64,000 nucleotides of DNA from Methylocystis bryophila (GTDB lineage Bacteria > Pseudomonadota > Alphaproteobacteria > Rhizobiales > Beijerinckiaceae). This document shows positions 17,000 through 26,400 of the stretch, one piece after another. How positions within the stretch are numbered: position 1 is the first letter of the stretch; every line of letters begins with the position of its first letter. The notes under the pieces are model-generated. The model was not told where the DNA came from. It worked only from the letters and a program-made list of their open reading frames with translations, and ran no database searches. The position numbers and the translations under genes are program-made. The stretch spans positions 3,174,501 through 3,238,500 of the forward strand of contig NZ_AP027149.1 of NCBI RefSeq assembly GCF_027925445.1, read 5' to 3'.

Positions 17000-17113
17000 C
17001 TCTTGCTCCTCATAAAGTCAGAAGGACTCTCGTGATTCCCAGAATGGCGGCGTCTCGCGACAGTGGAATGACCTTCGACTTTTCCATTCGCCGAACGTCG
17101 CCGCCTGTGCGGC

Positions 17114-17305
17114 TCAACGACGCCGGAGGCGTCCGCGCGCCCAGCGGACGATTGCGATTGCCGCGCTGGAGAAGAAGGAAAATATCGCGCGCACCGTGCG
17201 CTTTACCCTAGCGGCGTGATCCGCGGCGGCAGCCGCCGCATCGCGCATGGCGTCGGATACGGGTTGCGTCTCATGGTCTGCGAAACCCTGGGCGACGGCT
17301 CCCAT
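17114..17305 (-). CDS. Small basic membrane protein, truncated paralogue (copy 2)
   Basis: A 63-aa protein. The N-terminus (MGAVAQGFADHETQPVSDAM, then ADHAARVKRTVRA) parallels copy 1 at 16685 and copy 3 at 18790, but the conserved AHSLP-ENPVMHGFRDG tail is replaced by a short hydrophobic stretch and an arginine-rich end. The upstream sequence, with atgaggagc before the ATG, is also shared with copy 1. This suggests duplication followed by loss of the C-terminal part. Confidence 0.6.
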   Translation of the reverse strand: MGAVAQGFADHETQPVSDAMRDAAAAAADHAARVKRTVRAIFSFFSSAAIAIVRWARGRLRRR

Positions 17306-17578
17306 GTCAGCTCCTCATATGGTCTAAGAGATTGCAGAGACGACGATATGGCGGCTTTTCGCGACAGTCAAATGACCAAGCGGGCGATATGCGGCAAACT
17401 GCAGTGCTGGGCTCGAGATTCATTAAAATGACGGATCTGAATGGTAGCAGCTAACAGTGAGATGACGCGCGAGGGCGAAGCGCGCTGTTGAAAAGCCGCC
17501 GACTTACGCGCCAGCAGTTTACAGACGTTCGCCAGTGCAGACAAAGTGGGTCCTCAGCCGGCCTTGGGAGAATCGACT

Positions 17579-18661
17579 GTGGCGAACGCCGCTTTGATAC
17601 GGATTGCGATGCCGCTCTTCTTTGTGCCGCTGTCGCTCGGTCTTCATCATTTTTCTCATGTCGCGCCCCAATGGGTGTTCCTCACCGGGCTCATAGCGAT
17701 CGCGGCGCTGGCGGACTGGGTGCGCCGCGGCACCGAGGAAGTGGCGGGGCGCCTCGGCGGCGTCATCGGCAGCTTGCTCAATGTTAGCTTCGGCAACGCG
17801 GCCGAGCTCGTTTTGGCGCTGTTCGTGCTCGCGACCGCGCAGACCCGTGTCGTGCAGGCGCAGATCACAGGGTCGATCATCGGCACGACGCTGCTCTTCT
17901 TTGGAATCTCGACGCTTGTCGGCGGCTGGCGGCGCGAGCGGCAAAGCCTCGGCCAGCCGCAGGCGCATCTCCTGTCGACCCTGCTTCTCCTGGTGGCGGT
18001 GGTCCTCCTGCTTCCTGCGGCCTTCGAGATGACCCAGCGACAATCATCGTCGCGAGCGGATCTGTCGCAGCTTGATGAGCAGTTGAGCCTCTGCGTCTCG
18101 GTCGTCTTGCTGCTCCTCTACGCGGCTCATCTGGTCTATGTGCTGATCACTCACCGGGAAATCTTCGCAGACAAGCAGGCGACTGAAAATGGGGCGCAGT
18201 GGAGCCTAGCGCAGGGGCTCGCGGTCATGGCCGGCGGCGTATTCGTGATCGCCTTCGAGTCGGAGCTTGTGTCGGCGCATCTGGCGGAGACTGCCTCTGC
18301 TCTCGGTCTCTCCCCGACTTTCATTGGCGTCGTCCTGCTGGCGCTCATCGGCACCCTCTCGGATCTCCTCGCCGCCGTGAGTTTTGCCCGCCTCAACAGA
18401 ATGGATATCGTGTTCGGCCTCTGCGTAGGCTCCGCAATCCAGATCACGCTTGTGGTCGCGCCCGTGCTGGTGCTGGCCTCCTGGGCGATCGGCAAACCGA
18501 TGAATCTCGTGTTCGCCAGCCCGCTCGACCTGTTCTCGATCGCGAGCGCGGCGTTCATCGTTAGGGCCATCGCTTCCGACGGCGAGACCAATTGGTATGA
18601 GGGGCTGCTGCTGGTCGGGGCCTATGTGATGATCGCGCTGGCCTATTTTTTCCAGCAATAG
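17579..18661 (+). CDS. Ca2+/H+ antiporter (CaCA/Cax family)
   Basis: A ~360-aa membrane protein with about 11 hydrophobic segments. The two alpha repeats of the Cax family are clear: GSLLNVSFGNAAELVLALFV in the first half and LIGTLSDLLAAVSFARLNRM in the second, linked by a polar loop at about residues 150-175. It exports Ca2+ (or another cation) in exchange for protons. GTG 17579 has GGGAGAA 8 nt upstream; an earlier GTG at 17546 and ATG 17609 are alternatives. It is divergent from the small paralogues at 17305. Confidence 0.9.
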   Translation: MANAALIRIAMPLFFVPLSLGLHHFSHVAPQWVFLTGLIAIAALADWVRRGTEEVAGRLGGVIGSLLNVSFGNAAELVLALFVLATAQTRVVQAQITGSIIGTTLLFFGISTLVGGWRRERQSLGQPQAHLLSTLLLLVAVVLLLPAAFEMTQRQSSSRADLSQLDEQLSLCVSVVLLLLYAAHLVYVLITHREIFADKQATENGAQWSLAQGLAVMAGGVFVIAFESELVSAHLAETASALGLSPTFIGVVLLALIGTLSDLLAAVSFARLNRMDIVFGLCVGSAIQITLVVAPVLVLASWAIGKPMNLVFASPLDLFSIASAAFIVRAIASDGETNWYEGLLLVGAYVMIALAYFFQQ

Positions 18662-18789
18662 CGGCGCGCCGAAGCAAAGAAATACGATTTCTGAAATCGA
18701 ACCCCAAGCCATTCACGGAGCCAAGCTCGCGCCGACGGGGGACAGCTTGCGTCAGTCCCCCTCCGGAAATCGGAGCCGGCTGCGAGTAA

Positions 18790-19041
18790 CTATTCTTCCG
18801 TCTTCAAATCATCGATGGCCGCACGCGCGCCGTCGCGAAAGCCATGCATCACCGGGTTCTCTTGGGGCAGAGAGTGAGCCACAAATACGATGGCGTAAAC
18901 AACTCCGTATGAAAGCCAGTAGGAACCATTGTAAGCGAAGCGCGACACTCCGCGCACGGCGCGCGGAACAAGCTCGTTGGCATCGTCGTCCGCGACGGGC
19001 TGCGTATCATAGTCTGCGTAATTTTCCGAAGTGGCTCGCAT
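18790..19041 (-). CDS. Small membrane protein, AHSLP-NPVMHGFRDG family (copy 3)
   Basis: An 83-aa protein from ATG 19041, which has GAGG upstream; the frame is open to 19104. It shares SYGVVYAIVFVAHSLPQENP and VMHGFRDGARAA with copy 1 at 16685, and DYDTQPVADD with HETQPVSDA of copy 2. One transmembrane helix is predicted. It is convergent with the Ca2+/H+ antiporter gene. The function is unknown; repeated association with ion pumps suggests an accessory membrane role (inference). Confidence 0.7.
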   Translation of the reverse strand: MRATSENYADYDTQPVADDDANELVPRAVRGVSRFAYNGSYWLSYGVVYAIVFVAHSLPQENPVMHGFRDGARAAIDDLKTEE

Positions 19042-19243
19042 CTTAGCGCCTCGCTGAGTTTGCACGACGACGAACCCTCTTCGGATAGTCCTGTTTCGCG
19101 ACAACCAAATGAACGCAGGGCCAAAACCTGCCCCGACGCGACCCGCGGCCAGGCGCCCCGCAAGAAGTCGGCAACGCTCGTGATTTCTTGCGCTAACAGT
19201 CTATTTGAAGACCAGCGACAACCGACAGAAACCGCGAGAAGCC

Positions 19244-19612
19244 ATGACCATCGTCCTCAACCACACCATCGTGCCCGCGCACAACAAGCGTGAGGCGGCG
19301 CGTTGGTTCGCGCAGACCATTGGGCTCCCTGCCCAAGAGTCGAATGGCCATTTTGCGCCGGTCCGCGTCAACGACACGCTCACGCTCTTGTTCGCGGATG
19401 AGGCCTCGTTCGACCAACGCCACTACGCCTTTCATGTGAGCGACGCCGAGTTCGATTCAATTTTGGATCGTGTCAAGGCGAAGAAGCTTCCCTTTGGGAG
19501 CGCCCCTTGGAGTTCCGACGACGGTAGGCTCAACGACTGGAACGGTGGACGCGGAGTCTATTTTCGAACTCCCGACGGCCATCTGCTCGAATTGATGACG
19601 GCGCCGCAGTGA
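19244..19612 (+). CDS. VOC superfamily (glyoxalase-like) protein
   Basis: A 122-aa single VOC module. Candidate metal ligands are His in VLNHTIVPA, His in HYAFHVSD and Glu in GHLLELMT, and the fold signature RGVYFRTPDGHLLELM is present. GAGAAG precedes ATG 19244. The family includes glyoxalases, dioxygenases and antibiotic-resistance proteins, so the substrate is unknown. The DNWNGG-like loop NDWNGGRGVYF is typical of the short bacterial members. Confidence 0.8.
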   Translation: MTIVLNHTIVPAHNKREAARWFAQTIGLPAQESNGHFAPVRVNDTLTLLFADEASFDQRHYAFHVSDAEFDSILDRVKAKKLPFGSAPWSSDDGRLNDWNGGRGVYFRTPDGHLLELMTAPQ

Positions 19613-20004
19613 CAAATGTGACAGCGAAGGCGCCAAGCGACGCTGTCCTTACTCACCCGCGGATTAGAACGAGAACGCCCCTTCCCTCGCGCGAAGGCGG
19701 GATTCGGGCGCCGATCCTCGACCCGTGCTTGTGGTTCGTTCGGAAGCACAATTCAAATCAGCCCCCTGACGCCGACCGAAGAAAGGGTCCGCAAGATTGA
19801 TCCCGGGGAGTCTAGTCGGCTTTGGACAAAAATCCGCAGAAGTTATTTTTGCACGAGAATCCCGCCCTTGCCGTTATTTCCCGGCCGCTATCGGCTTTGT
19901 CTCGGAAAAGTCCGTCTTTCGCTCCTAAAGGGCCATGTTTGGCTGGTTTTCTTACGCCCATTACCCAGCCACGTCGGTTCCTTAGGGCCTAGCCGGATTA
20001 ATAC
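19613..20004. other. Gap without a gene
   Basis: No reading frame with protein-like text and no copy of the repeat families was found. The part nearest otsA is less GC-rich and may hold its promoter. No strong ribosome-binding site precedes ATG 20005. Confidence 0.4.
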
Positions 20005-21399
20005 ATGAGACGCCTCGTCATCATTTCGAACAGAGTTGCAGATCCAGAATGCAGTCAGGCCCAGGGGGGGCTTGGGGTTTGCATCCTCGACTCTTTGCGT
20101 GAGCGCGGCGCGTTGTGGTTTGGCTGGAATGGCGAGATCGTCGCCGACGACGCGGAAATCAATGCGACGCGCACGCAATTTGACGCCCTGACGCTCGCGA
20201 CCGCGCCGCTCACGGAACGGGACTACAGCGAATATTACCTTGGATTCGCCAACGCCGCTCTCTGGCCCGTTCACCACAATCGGCTCGATCTCGCCCGCTT
20301 TACTCAAGAAAGCGCCGACGGCTACCGGCGAGTCAATGATCGATTTGCTCAAATGCTGATACCGCTATTGCAGTCCGACGACCTCGTCTGGGTTCAAGAC
20401 TATCATTTCATCGCGCTCGGAGCTCGGCTGCGCGCGCGCGGCGTCCTGACTCAAATTGGATTTTTCCTCCATATTCCCTTTCCGCCGCCGGACATACTGA
20501 TGGCGATTCCAGAGCACGAGTGGTTACTCAAGGCGCTCTTCGAATATGACCTGGTCGGCTTTCAAACCAAAACCGATCTTGGAAACTTCTGCCGTTTCGC
20601 TTGTGATTTCATGGGCGGGGAGATGGTTTCGTCCGATGTGCTCCGCGTGGCGGACAAGGTTCTCTCGGTTGCCGTGTTCCCGGTCGGCATCGACGTCGAC
20701 GCTTTTGCCGCAATGGCCAAAACTCCCGAGGCGAGCACACGCATCCTACGCTTGCACAGAGCGGGTGAGCCCCGCATCAACATCATCGGGGTGGATCGCC
20801 TGGATTACACAAAGGGCTTGCCGGATCGGTTGCGCTCATTCCGCCGCCTACTCGAGATCTACCCCCAGAACTGCAAGGCGGTGACATTGATGCAGATCGC
20901 GCCGCCGACCCGCCAAGAAGTGAGGGCCTATGCCGACATTCGCCATGAGCTCGAAGCGCTATCGGGCGAAATTAATGGAGAGTTCGGCGACTTTGACTGG
21001 ACGCCCGTGCGATACATTCATCGCAGAGTCGCGCGCGAGACGCTTGCCGCGCTGTATCGCGGGAGCCATGTGGGATTGGTGACGCCCTTGCGGGACGGAA
21101 TGAATCTTGTCGCCAAGGAGTATGTCGCCGCCCAGGATGAAGAGGACCCGGGGGTTTTGGTGCTGTCACGATTTGCGGGCGCCGCCGAAGACCTCGAAGA
21201 GGCCTTGATTGTCAATCCTTATGACGCCGATGAAGTGGCGCAGGCCATGCAGACGGCCATCCACATGCCGCGAGCGGAACGGATCCAGCGTCACAGCGCC
21301 CTGATGGCTCGGATTCGCGAGCGAGACGCCTGTAATTGGATGGAGCAATTCGTCGGCACGCTGGCGAACGCCGATCATTCGCTTGCGGCGCGCCAATAG
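20005..21399 (+). CDS. otsA: Alpha,alpha-trehalose-phosphate synthase
   Basis: A 464-aa GT20 glycosyltransferase that makes trehalose-6-phosphate from UDP-glucose and glucose-6-phosphate, usually for osmotic or desiccation stress. Seen: RRLVIISNRVADPECSQAQG at the N-terminus with the GGLG donor loop, VWVQDYHFIALG, GVDRLDYTKGLPDR and TPLRDGMNLVAKEYVAAQ. Length is normal. No otsB phosphatase gene lies beside it in this window, which is unusual but not rare. It is convergent with the tonB operon. Confidence 0.95.
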   Translation: MRRLVIISNRVADPECSQAQGGLGVCILDSLRERGALWFGWNGEIVADDAEINATRTQFDALTLATAPLTERDYSEYYLGFANAALWPVHHNRLDLARFTQESADGYRRVNDRFAQMLIPLLQSDDLVWVQDYHFIALGARLRARGVLTQIGFFLHIPFPPPDILMAIPEHEWLLKALFEYDLVGFQTKTDLGNFCRFACDFMGGEMVSSDVLRVADKVLSVAVFPVGIDVDAFAAMAKTPEASTRILRLHRAGEPRINIIGVDRLDYTKGLPDRLRSFRRLLEIYPQNCKAVTLMQIAPPTRQEVRAYADIRHELEALSGEINGEFGDFDWTPVRYIHRRVARETLAALYRGSHVGLVTPLRDGMNLVAKEYVAAQDEEDPGVLVLSRFAGAAEDLEEALIVNPYDADEVAQAMQTAIHMPRAERIQRHSALMARIRERDACNWMEQFVGTLANADHSLAARQ

Positions 21400-21481
21400 A
21401 AGCCTCCGACATAGCAGCCAAGACATTGATGACTTCAATGGTCATCCGGTGAGCTGACGTCGAAGCCGCCGGGCGACTTGC

Positions 21482-22171
21482 CTAATGACCATATATGACA
21501 GTCATCTTCAAAGTGATCTCGCGTGGCGGCGGCTCGAAGGGCGCGCAAGCGCGAATCGTTTGCAGCGCAGTTTCGTCGAGCTTCGGAGAGCCGCTGCTCG
21601 TGACGAGCTTGAGCGAATCCGCGCGCAAGGCCCCTCCCTGGAGAATGGTGAAAGACACGATGGGCCACCCATGCAGGCCCACCCGTCTGCCGGCCTCTGG
21701 ATAGGCGAGTTTGCTCTCGACCCTTTTGGTTAGAGCTTTGACGTAAGCCTTCAAGGGATCGATGAAATTTTCAATGCGCGAGCGAAGCTTATGGGCTTCC
21801 TGCTGCTGCTCGCTTCCCCGAATGTTCACAGAGCCCGGTGAATCGGGAGCGGGCTTCGCCGCCGCGGCCCTCTCCGGCTTTGCGCCGATTGCGGGACCCG
21901 CTTCTGTGGGCGTCTCATCGCTTTGACGCTTCTCGCCGGCCTGTGCGAGCTGCGTTTTTTGCGCGCTTGTCGCCGGCGAGGCGGAGGAGCCTGCGGTCTG
22001 CTCGGTCACCTTTTCTTCCGACTGATCATCGGCGATGACGCCCTTCAGATCCACGACAAGCGTCTCGTCGGAATCGTCCTCCTTCGCCGTCATCGCAATC
22101 ATAAGCAGCAGGATGATGACCGCGTGGATGATGAGGGAGACGCCGAAGGCGCGCTCGATCGTGAGTTTCAC
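21482..22171 (-). CDS. tonB: TonB-family energy transducer
   Basis: A 229-aa protein. One N-terminal membrane anchor (residues 9-27, VSLIIHAVIILLLMIAM), a charged Ala/Pro-rich periplasmic linker, and a C-terminal TonB domain with YPEAGRRVGLHGWPIVSFTI and SGSPKLDETALQTIR. It transmits proton-motive force to outer-membrane TonB-dependent receptors. GTG start with GAGGGA upstream. It is the last gene of exbB-exbD-tonB. No classical TonB-dependent receptor is in the window; the divergent outer-membrane fusion protein is the only nearby barrel. Confidence 0.85.
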   Translation of the reverse strand: MKLTIERAFGVSLIIHAVIILLLMIAMTAKEDDSDETLVVDLKGVIADDQSEEKVTEQTAGSSASPATSAQKTQLAQAGEKRQSDETPTEAGPAIGAKPERAAAAKPAPDSPGSVNIRGSEQQQEAHKLRSRIENFIDPLKAYVKALTKRVESKLAYPEAGRRVGLHGWPIVSFTILQGGALRADSLKLVTSSGSPKLDETALQTIRACAPFEPPPREITLKMTVIYGH

Positions 22172-22202
22172 GCTTCCCTCGCCTGCTCTTTGAACGCGTC
22201 GC

Positions 22203-22586
22203 TCATTTCGATGCGCCCTCGGTCTGAATTCCGACCTTCGATATCTTCAACCGCTTCAGCATGTCCGCGATATCGACGAAGCTCTGAAACCTTATGGAGC
22301 GATCGGCGCGAATGAGGATCGAGGTCTCGGGCGGCGAGTCCCTGAGCTTCTCCTCGAGCGCCTCCTTCGCGATGGGCCTGCCCTCAAAATAGATATCGCC
22401 GTTCGCGGGCAGCTCAATGATCTGATCCTTGCGCTTCTCGACCTCGATTTTCGCGACTTGCGGCAGCGACACCGGAATGCGTCCCGTGGAAATGAAGCTC
22501 GCCGTCGTCAGCACGATAGCAAGCAGCACAAGCATGATGTCCACGAAGGGAATGACGTTGATCGTCTCGAACGGCTTGTCATCCAT
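22203..22586 (-). CDS. exbD: ExbD-type proton-channel subunit
   Basis: A 127-aa protein with one N-terminal helix containing the essential Asp: INVIPFVDIMLVLLAIVLTT. The periplasmic domain has ILIRADRSIRFQSFVDIADM. Together with ExbB it forms the proton channel that powers TonB. Its start overlaps the end of exbB by 8 bases, indicating translational coupling. GGGAG precedes the ATG. Confidence 0.9.
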   Translation of the reverse strand: MDDKPFETINVIPFVDIMLVLLAIVLTTASFISTGRIPVSLPQVAKIEVEKRKDQIIELPANGDIYFEGRPIAKEALEEKLRDSPPETSILIRADRSIRFQSFVDIADMLKRLKISKVGIQTEGASK

Positions 22587-23007
22587 GCGCGATCTCCCAC
22601 GTCAGCATCAACACCTTTATCCTGCGCCATAAGAAGTTATAGGCGGTGACCGAAACGAGAGCGACGATAAGTCCGGCGGCTGTCGCCTTCAGCGCGAGCG
22701 CGAGGCTGCTCATGATGCGTCCGACGTCGGCAGTCGAGTCGACGCCCATGTTGTAGAACGCCAGCATGATGCCGAGCACGGTTCCGAGCAGCCCGATATA
22801 GGGCGCGTTGGCGGCCACCGAGGCGACCACGAACATCCGCTGCGTGAGCTCCAGCTCGAGCGCTTTCGCGCTCGCGAAGCTCTCAAGCTTCAACGAGCGA
22901 AAGAACGCCAGACGCTCGAGCAAAATGGCGACCACGACGACGCTCATGGTCGAAAGCAGACCAAGCACGCAAAAGTCGATGATCGCCGACACCCATTCCA
23001 TTCTCAT
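22579..23007 (-). CDS. exbB: ExbB/TolQ/MotA-family proton-channel subunit, short form
   Basis: A 142-aa protein with three hydrophobic segments. The family core is APYIGLLGTVLGIMLAFYNM and LALALKATAAGLIVALVSVT. It is much shorter than enterobacterial ExbB (~240 aa) and resembles the compact form seen in Helicobacter-type exbB-exbD-tonB operons. GGAAAG lies upstream of ATG 23007. It is first in the operon and divergent from tpsA. Confidence 0.9.
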   Translation of the reverse strand: MRMEWVSAIIDFCVLGLLSTMSVVVVAILLERLAFFRSLKLESFASAKALELELTQRMFVVASVAANAPYIGLLGTVLGIMLAFYNMGVDSTADVGRIMSSLALALKATAAGLIVALVSVTAYNFLWRRIKVLMLTWEIAHG

Positions 23008-23465
23008 GGTTCAACTTTCCATCGTGACGACGCTTGCAAGCGGACTCGCTCCCCGCGTCGAGCATTCGTTTCACCGCGCCCGCGATCACGCCCGCGGCGC
23101 GCGCGCGTGTTGGATCAATCCCCGGGCCGCAACGGATCGCCAGCCCAGCGTGAGCCGCATCGGTCGCTTCCGTTAGCAAGAGGCAGGCCGGCTTCGTGAT
23201 GCGCCTGTCAGCGCGCTTCCGGCGGCCCGAGCCTTCAAGCGAGCGACCAAAGCTCAGGCGTACCGCTATATACTTAATCATGCGTGCTCGATAAAGAGCC
23301 GATTTCGGCGCGAGAGATGAAAGAACACCGCTCCAATAGCCGCCAACGCAGAGCCTGTTGTAAACGTACAACACCGCATTGACAAATGCTACCCTGCTCA
23401 AGCTTTAGGCTAGACATGAAATGATACTGCGTCATATTAGTGTATAACAGCAATGGAAAGCACAC
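23008..23465. promoter_or_regulatory. Divergent intergenic region, exbB and tpsA promoters expected
   Basis: 458 bases without a gene. The half next to exbB is very GC-rich. The half next to tpsA is AT-richer, with ctatatacttaatcatg near 23265 and gtcatattagtgtataac near 23430. Both flanking operons must start here, so shared control is plausible. I could not assign a particular operator such as a Fur box. Confidence 0.5.
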
Positions 23466-26400
23466 ATGAGTCGGCATAGCGATAAGGAGTCGGGGACCTT
23501 CCTAGGACATGGAGAGTCTCTACATAGCGCTCCCAATTTTGTCAGAAGTGCGGCAGAACCCTCTCGGGTCGGAATGATCTTGCTGAGCGGCTTATGCGCG
23601 CTTCTGCCAGGACGTCCGTCTCTTGCCGCGCCGCAGGGCGGCGTCGTCGTCTCTGGTCAGGCCAATATTTCTGCCAACGGGGCCACCACCACCATCAATC
23701 AATCTACCAATCAGGCGATCATCAACTGGCAGCTCTTTTCGATCGCGCCGAAAGAGACCGTCAATTTCAACCAGCCGGGCCCGACGTCGGTCACGCTCAA
23801 TCGCGTCATCGGCAATGAGAAAAGCGTCATCGAGGGCGCGCTCAACGCCAATGGGCAGGTGTTCATCGTCAACTCGGCCGGAATCGTCTTCACCAAGAGC
23901 GCGCAGGTCAATGTCGGCGGCCTCGTGGCCTCGACGCTCGATATTTCGAACAACAACTTCATGGCCGGAAAATACCAGTTCTCCGGCAAGTCCACGGCTT
24001 CCGTCGTCAATCAGGGCAACATCCAAACGAGCCCCGGCGGCTATGTCGCACTGCTCGGCAACACGGTTTCCAATCAGGGAACGATCACGGCCACGCTGGG
24101 CACGGTCGCGATGGCCTCAGGCGAACAGGTCACGCTGAATATCGGCGGCAATGCGCTCGTCGAGGTGACGACGGACAAGGGCACGCTGAACGCGCTCGTC
24201 GAGAACAAGGGCGCGATCATCGCCGACGGCGGCAAGGTGGTCCTGACCGCGCGCGCAGCCGACGCGCTGCTCTCGGCGCAGGTCAACAACAGCGGCGTGA
24301 TTCAGGCGCGGACCATGGCGGGGCTCATGGGCGAGCCGCCGCGCACCGGCTCGATCAAGCTCGTCGCCAACGGCGGCAAGGTGAAGGTCGCGGGGCGCCT
24401 CGACGCATCCGCGCCCAACGGCGGCAATGGCGGAACGATCGAGACAAGCGGCGCGAAGGTGACCGTGGCGGATAACGCGGTCGTCACGACCCAGGCGGCG
24501 AGCGGCAAGAAAGGCTTGTGGCTCATCGATCCCGACGGATTCACGATCGCCTCGAGCGGCGGCGACATCACGGGCGTGGCGCTTTCGTCGCAGCTCGACA
24601 GCACCAACGTCTCCATTCTTTCGACCTCGGGCAGCGGGACGGACGGCAACATCAACGTCAACGCGCCGGTGAGCTGGTCGGCTGACACGACGCTCGCGCT
24701 CAACGCCACCAACAACATCAACGTGAACGCGCCGATCACGGCGACAGGCGCTGGGGCGGGCCTCACGCTGAACTCGGGCATGGACGTCAATGTCAATGCC
24801 GTCGACGCGCTCAACGTCCCGACAATCGGGGGGGCGATCGGCCACGACTTCAATATCCAGCAGGCGCAGGACTGGACGACGCCACCGGACCTAACGGGGC
24901 TGACGGTGGCGAACAATTTCAATGTCAATGCCCCTGTGACATGGTCGACAGGCGCGCTGACTCTCGCAGCCGCGAATAACATCAACATCGGCGCGCCAGT
25001 CACGGCGACAGGAGCTGGAGCGGCTCTCACGCTGAACGCGGGCATGGACGTCAATGTCAATGCCGTCAACGCGCTCAACGTCCCGACAATCGGGGGGTTG
25101 GTCAACCACGACTTCAATATCGGGCAGGCGCAGGACTGGACGACGCTACCAAACCTGGCAGGGTTGACGGTGGCGAACAATTTCAATGTCAATGCCCCTG
25201 TGACATGGACGGGCGCGCTAACGCTCGCCGCCGCGAATAACGTCAACGTCAACGCTCCGTTGAGCTGGTCGGCCGGCACGCTGACGCTGAACGCCGGCAA
25301 GAGTGTCAACGTCAACGCCGTGATGACCGTAAGCGGCGCGGGGAATTTCGCCGCCAACTACGGCTATGTGCTCGATGGAAACGGCAATCCGACGACAACG
25401 CCGACCGCCGGCGCCAATGCCGACGGCTCTTCCTACGGGCTCTATACCGGTTTCGGCTGGAATGGCGGCTATGGCGGTCGGATCGATTTCTCCGGCAGCG
25501 GCGCCGTGGCGCTGAATGGCCAGAATTACACGGTCATCAGTTCCGAGGCAGGCCTCATCGCTTCGGGAAGCAATCTGTCGGGAAATTACGTGCTCGGCAG
25601 CGACGTCGCGATTTCGAGCCTAACAGAAATACCGCTGTTCACCGGTAATTTTAACGGCTTTGGACATTCGCTGCCGGTGTCGACGCAGTCGATCAACGCG
25701 CCGCTTTCGATCGCCACACTGCAGAACACCAATGTGGTGGTGAATTCTCAGGGCGACATCTCAATCAATGCGCCAGTGACCTCGGGCGCGGGCATGATCA
25801 CGTTCAACGCCCGCAGCAACATCAACGTGAACGCGCCCATCACCGAGACAGGCGCCATCGCTCGTCTGATCTTCAACGCGCCCTACATGAGCGTCAACAT
25901 AGGCGCGCCCATAACGATGAGCGGCAGCTCCGCGATCCTCACCCTGAACGCGGGCGTGTACGGCAACATCAACGCGGTCAACGCGCTCAACGTCCCGACG
26001 ATCAACGGGACGGTCTTCGACCTCAACTTCCAGCAGGCGCAGGCCTGGACGACGCCCCCGAACCTGACGGGGCTGACGGTGAGGGGCGACGTCGCGGTCA
26101 ACGCCCCTCTGGCATGGTCGACGGGCACGCTGAGGCTCGCCAGCGGAAACAACATCAATCTCGCAGCGCCGCTCAACGCGCCGAGCGCGGGCCTTATGCT
26201 GAACGCGGGCTACAGCGTCAATGTCAATGCGGCCAACGCGCTCAACGTCGCGACGATCGGCGGGTACATCCCCGTCAGCTTAACCATCCAGCAGGCGCAA
26301 GCCTGGACAACGCCACCGGATTTGACGGGGCTGACGATCAACGGCAATCTCATTGTCAACGCCCCTCTGACATGGTCGTCGGGCACGCTCGCGCTCGCCG

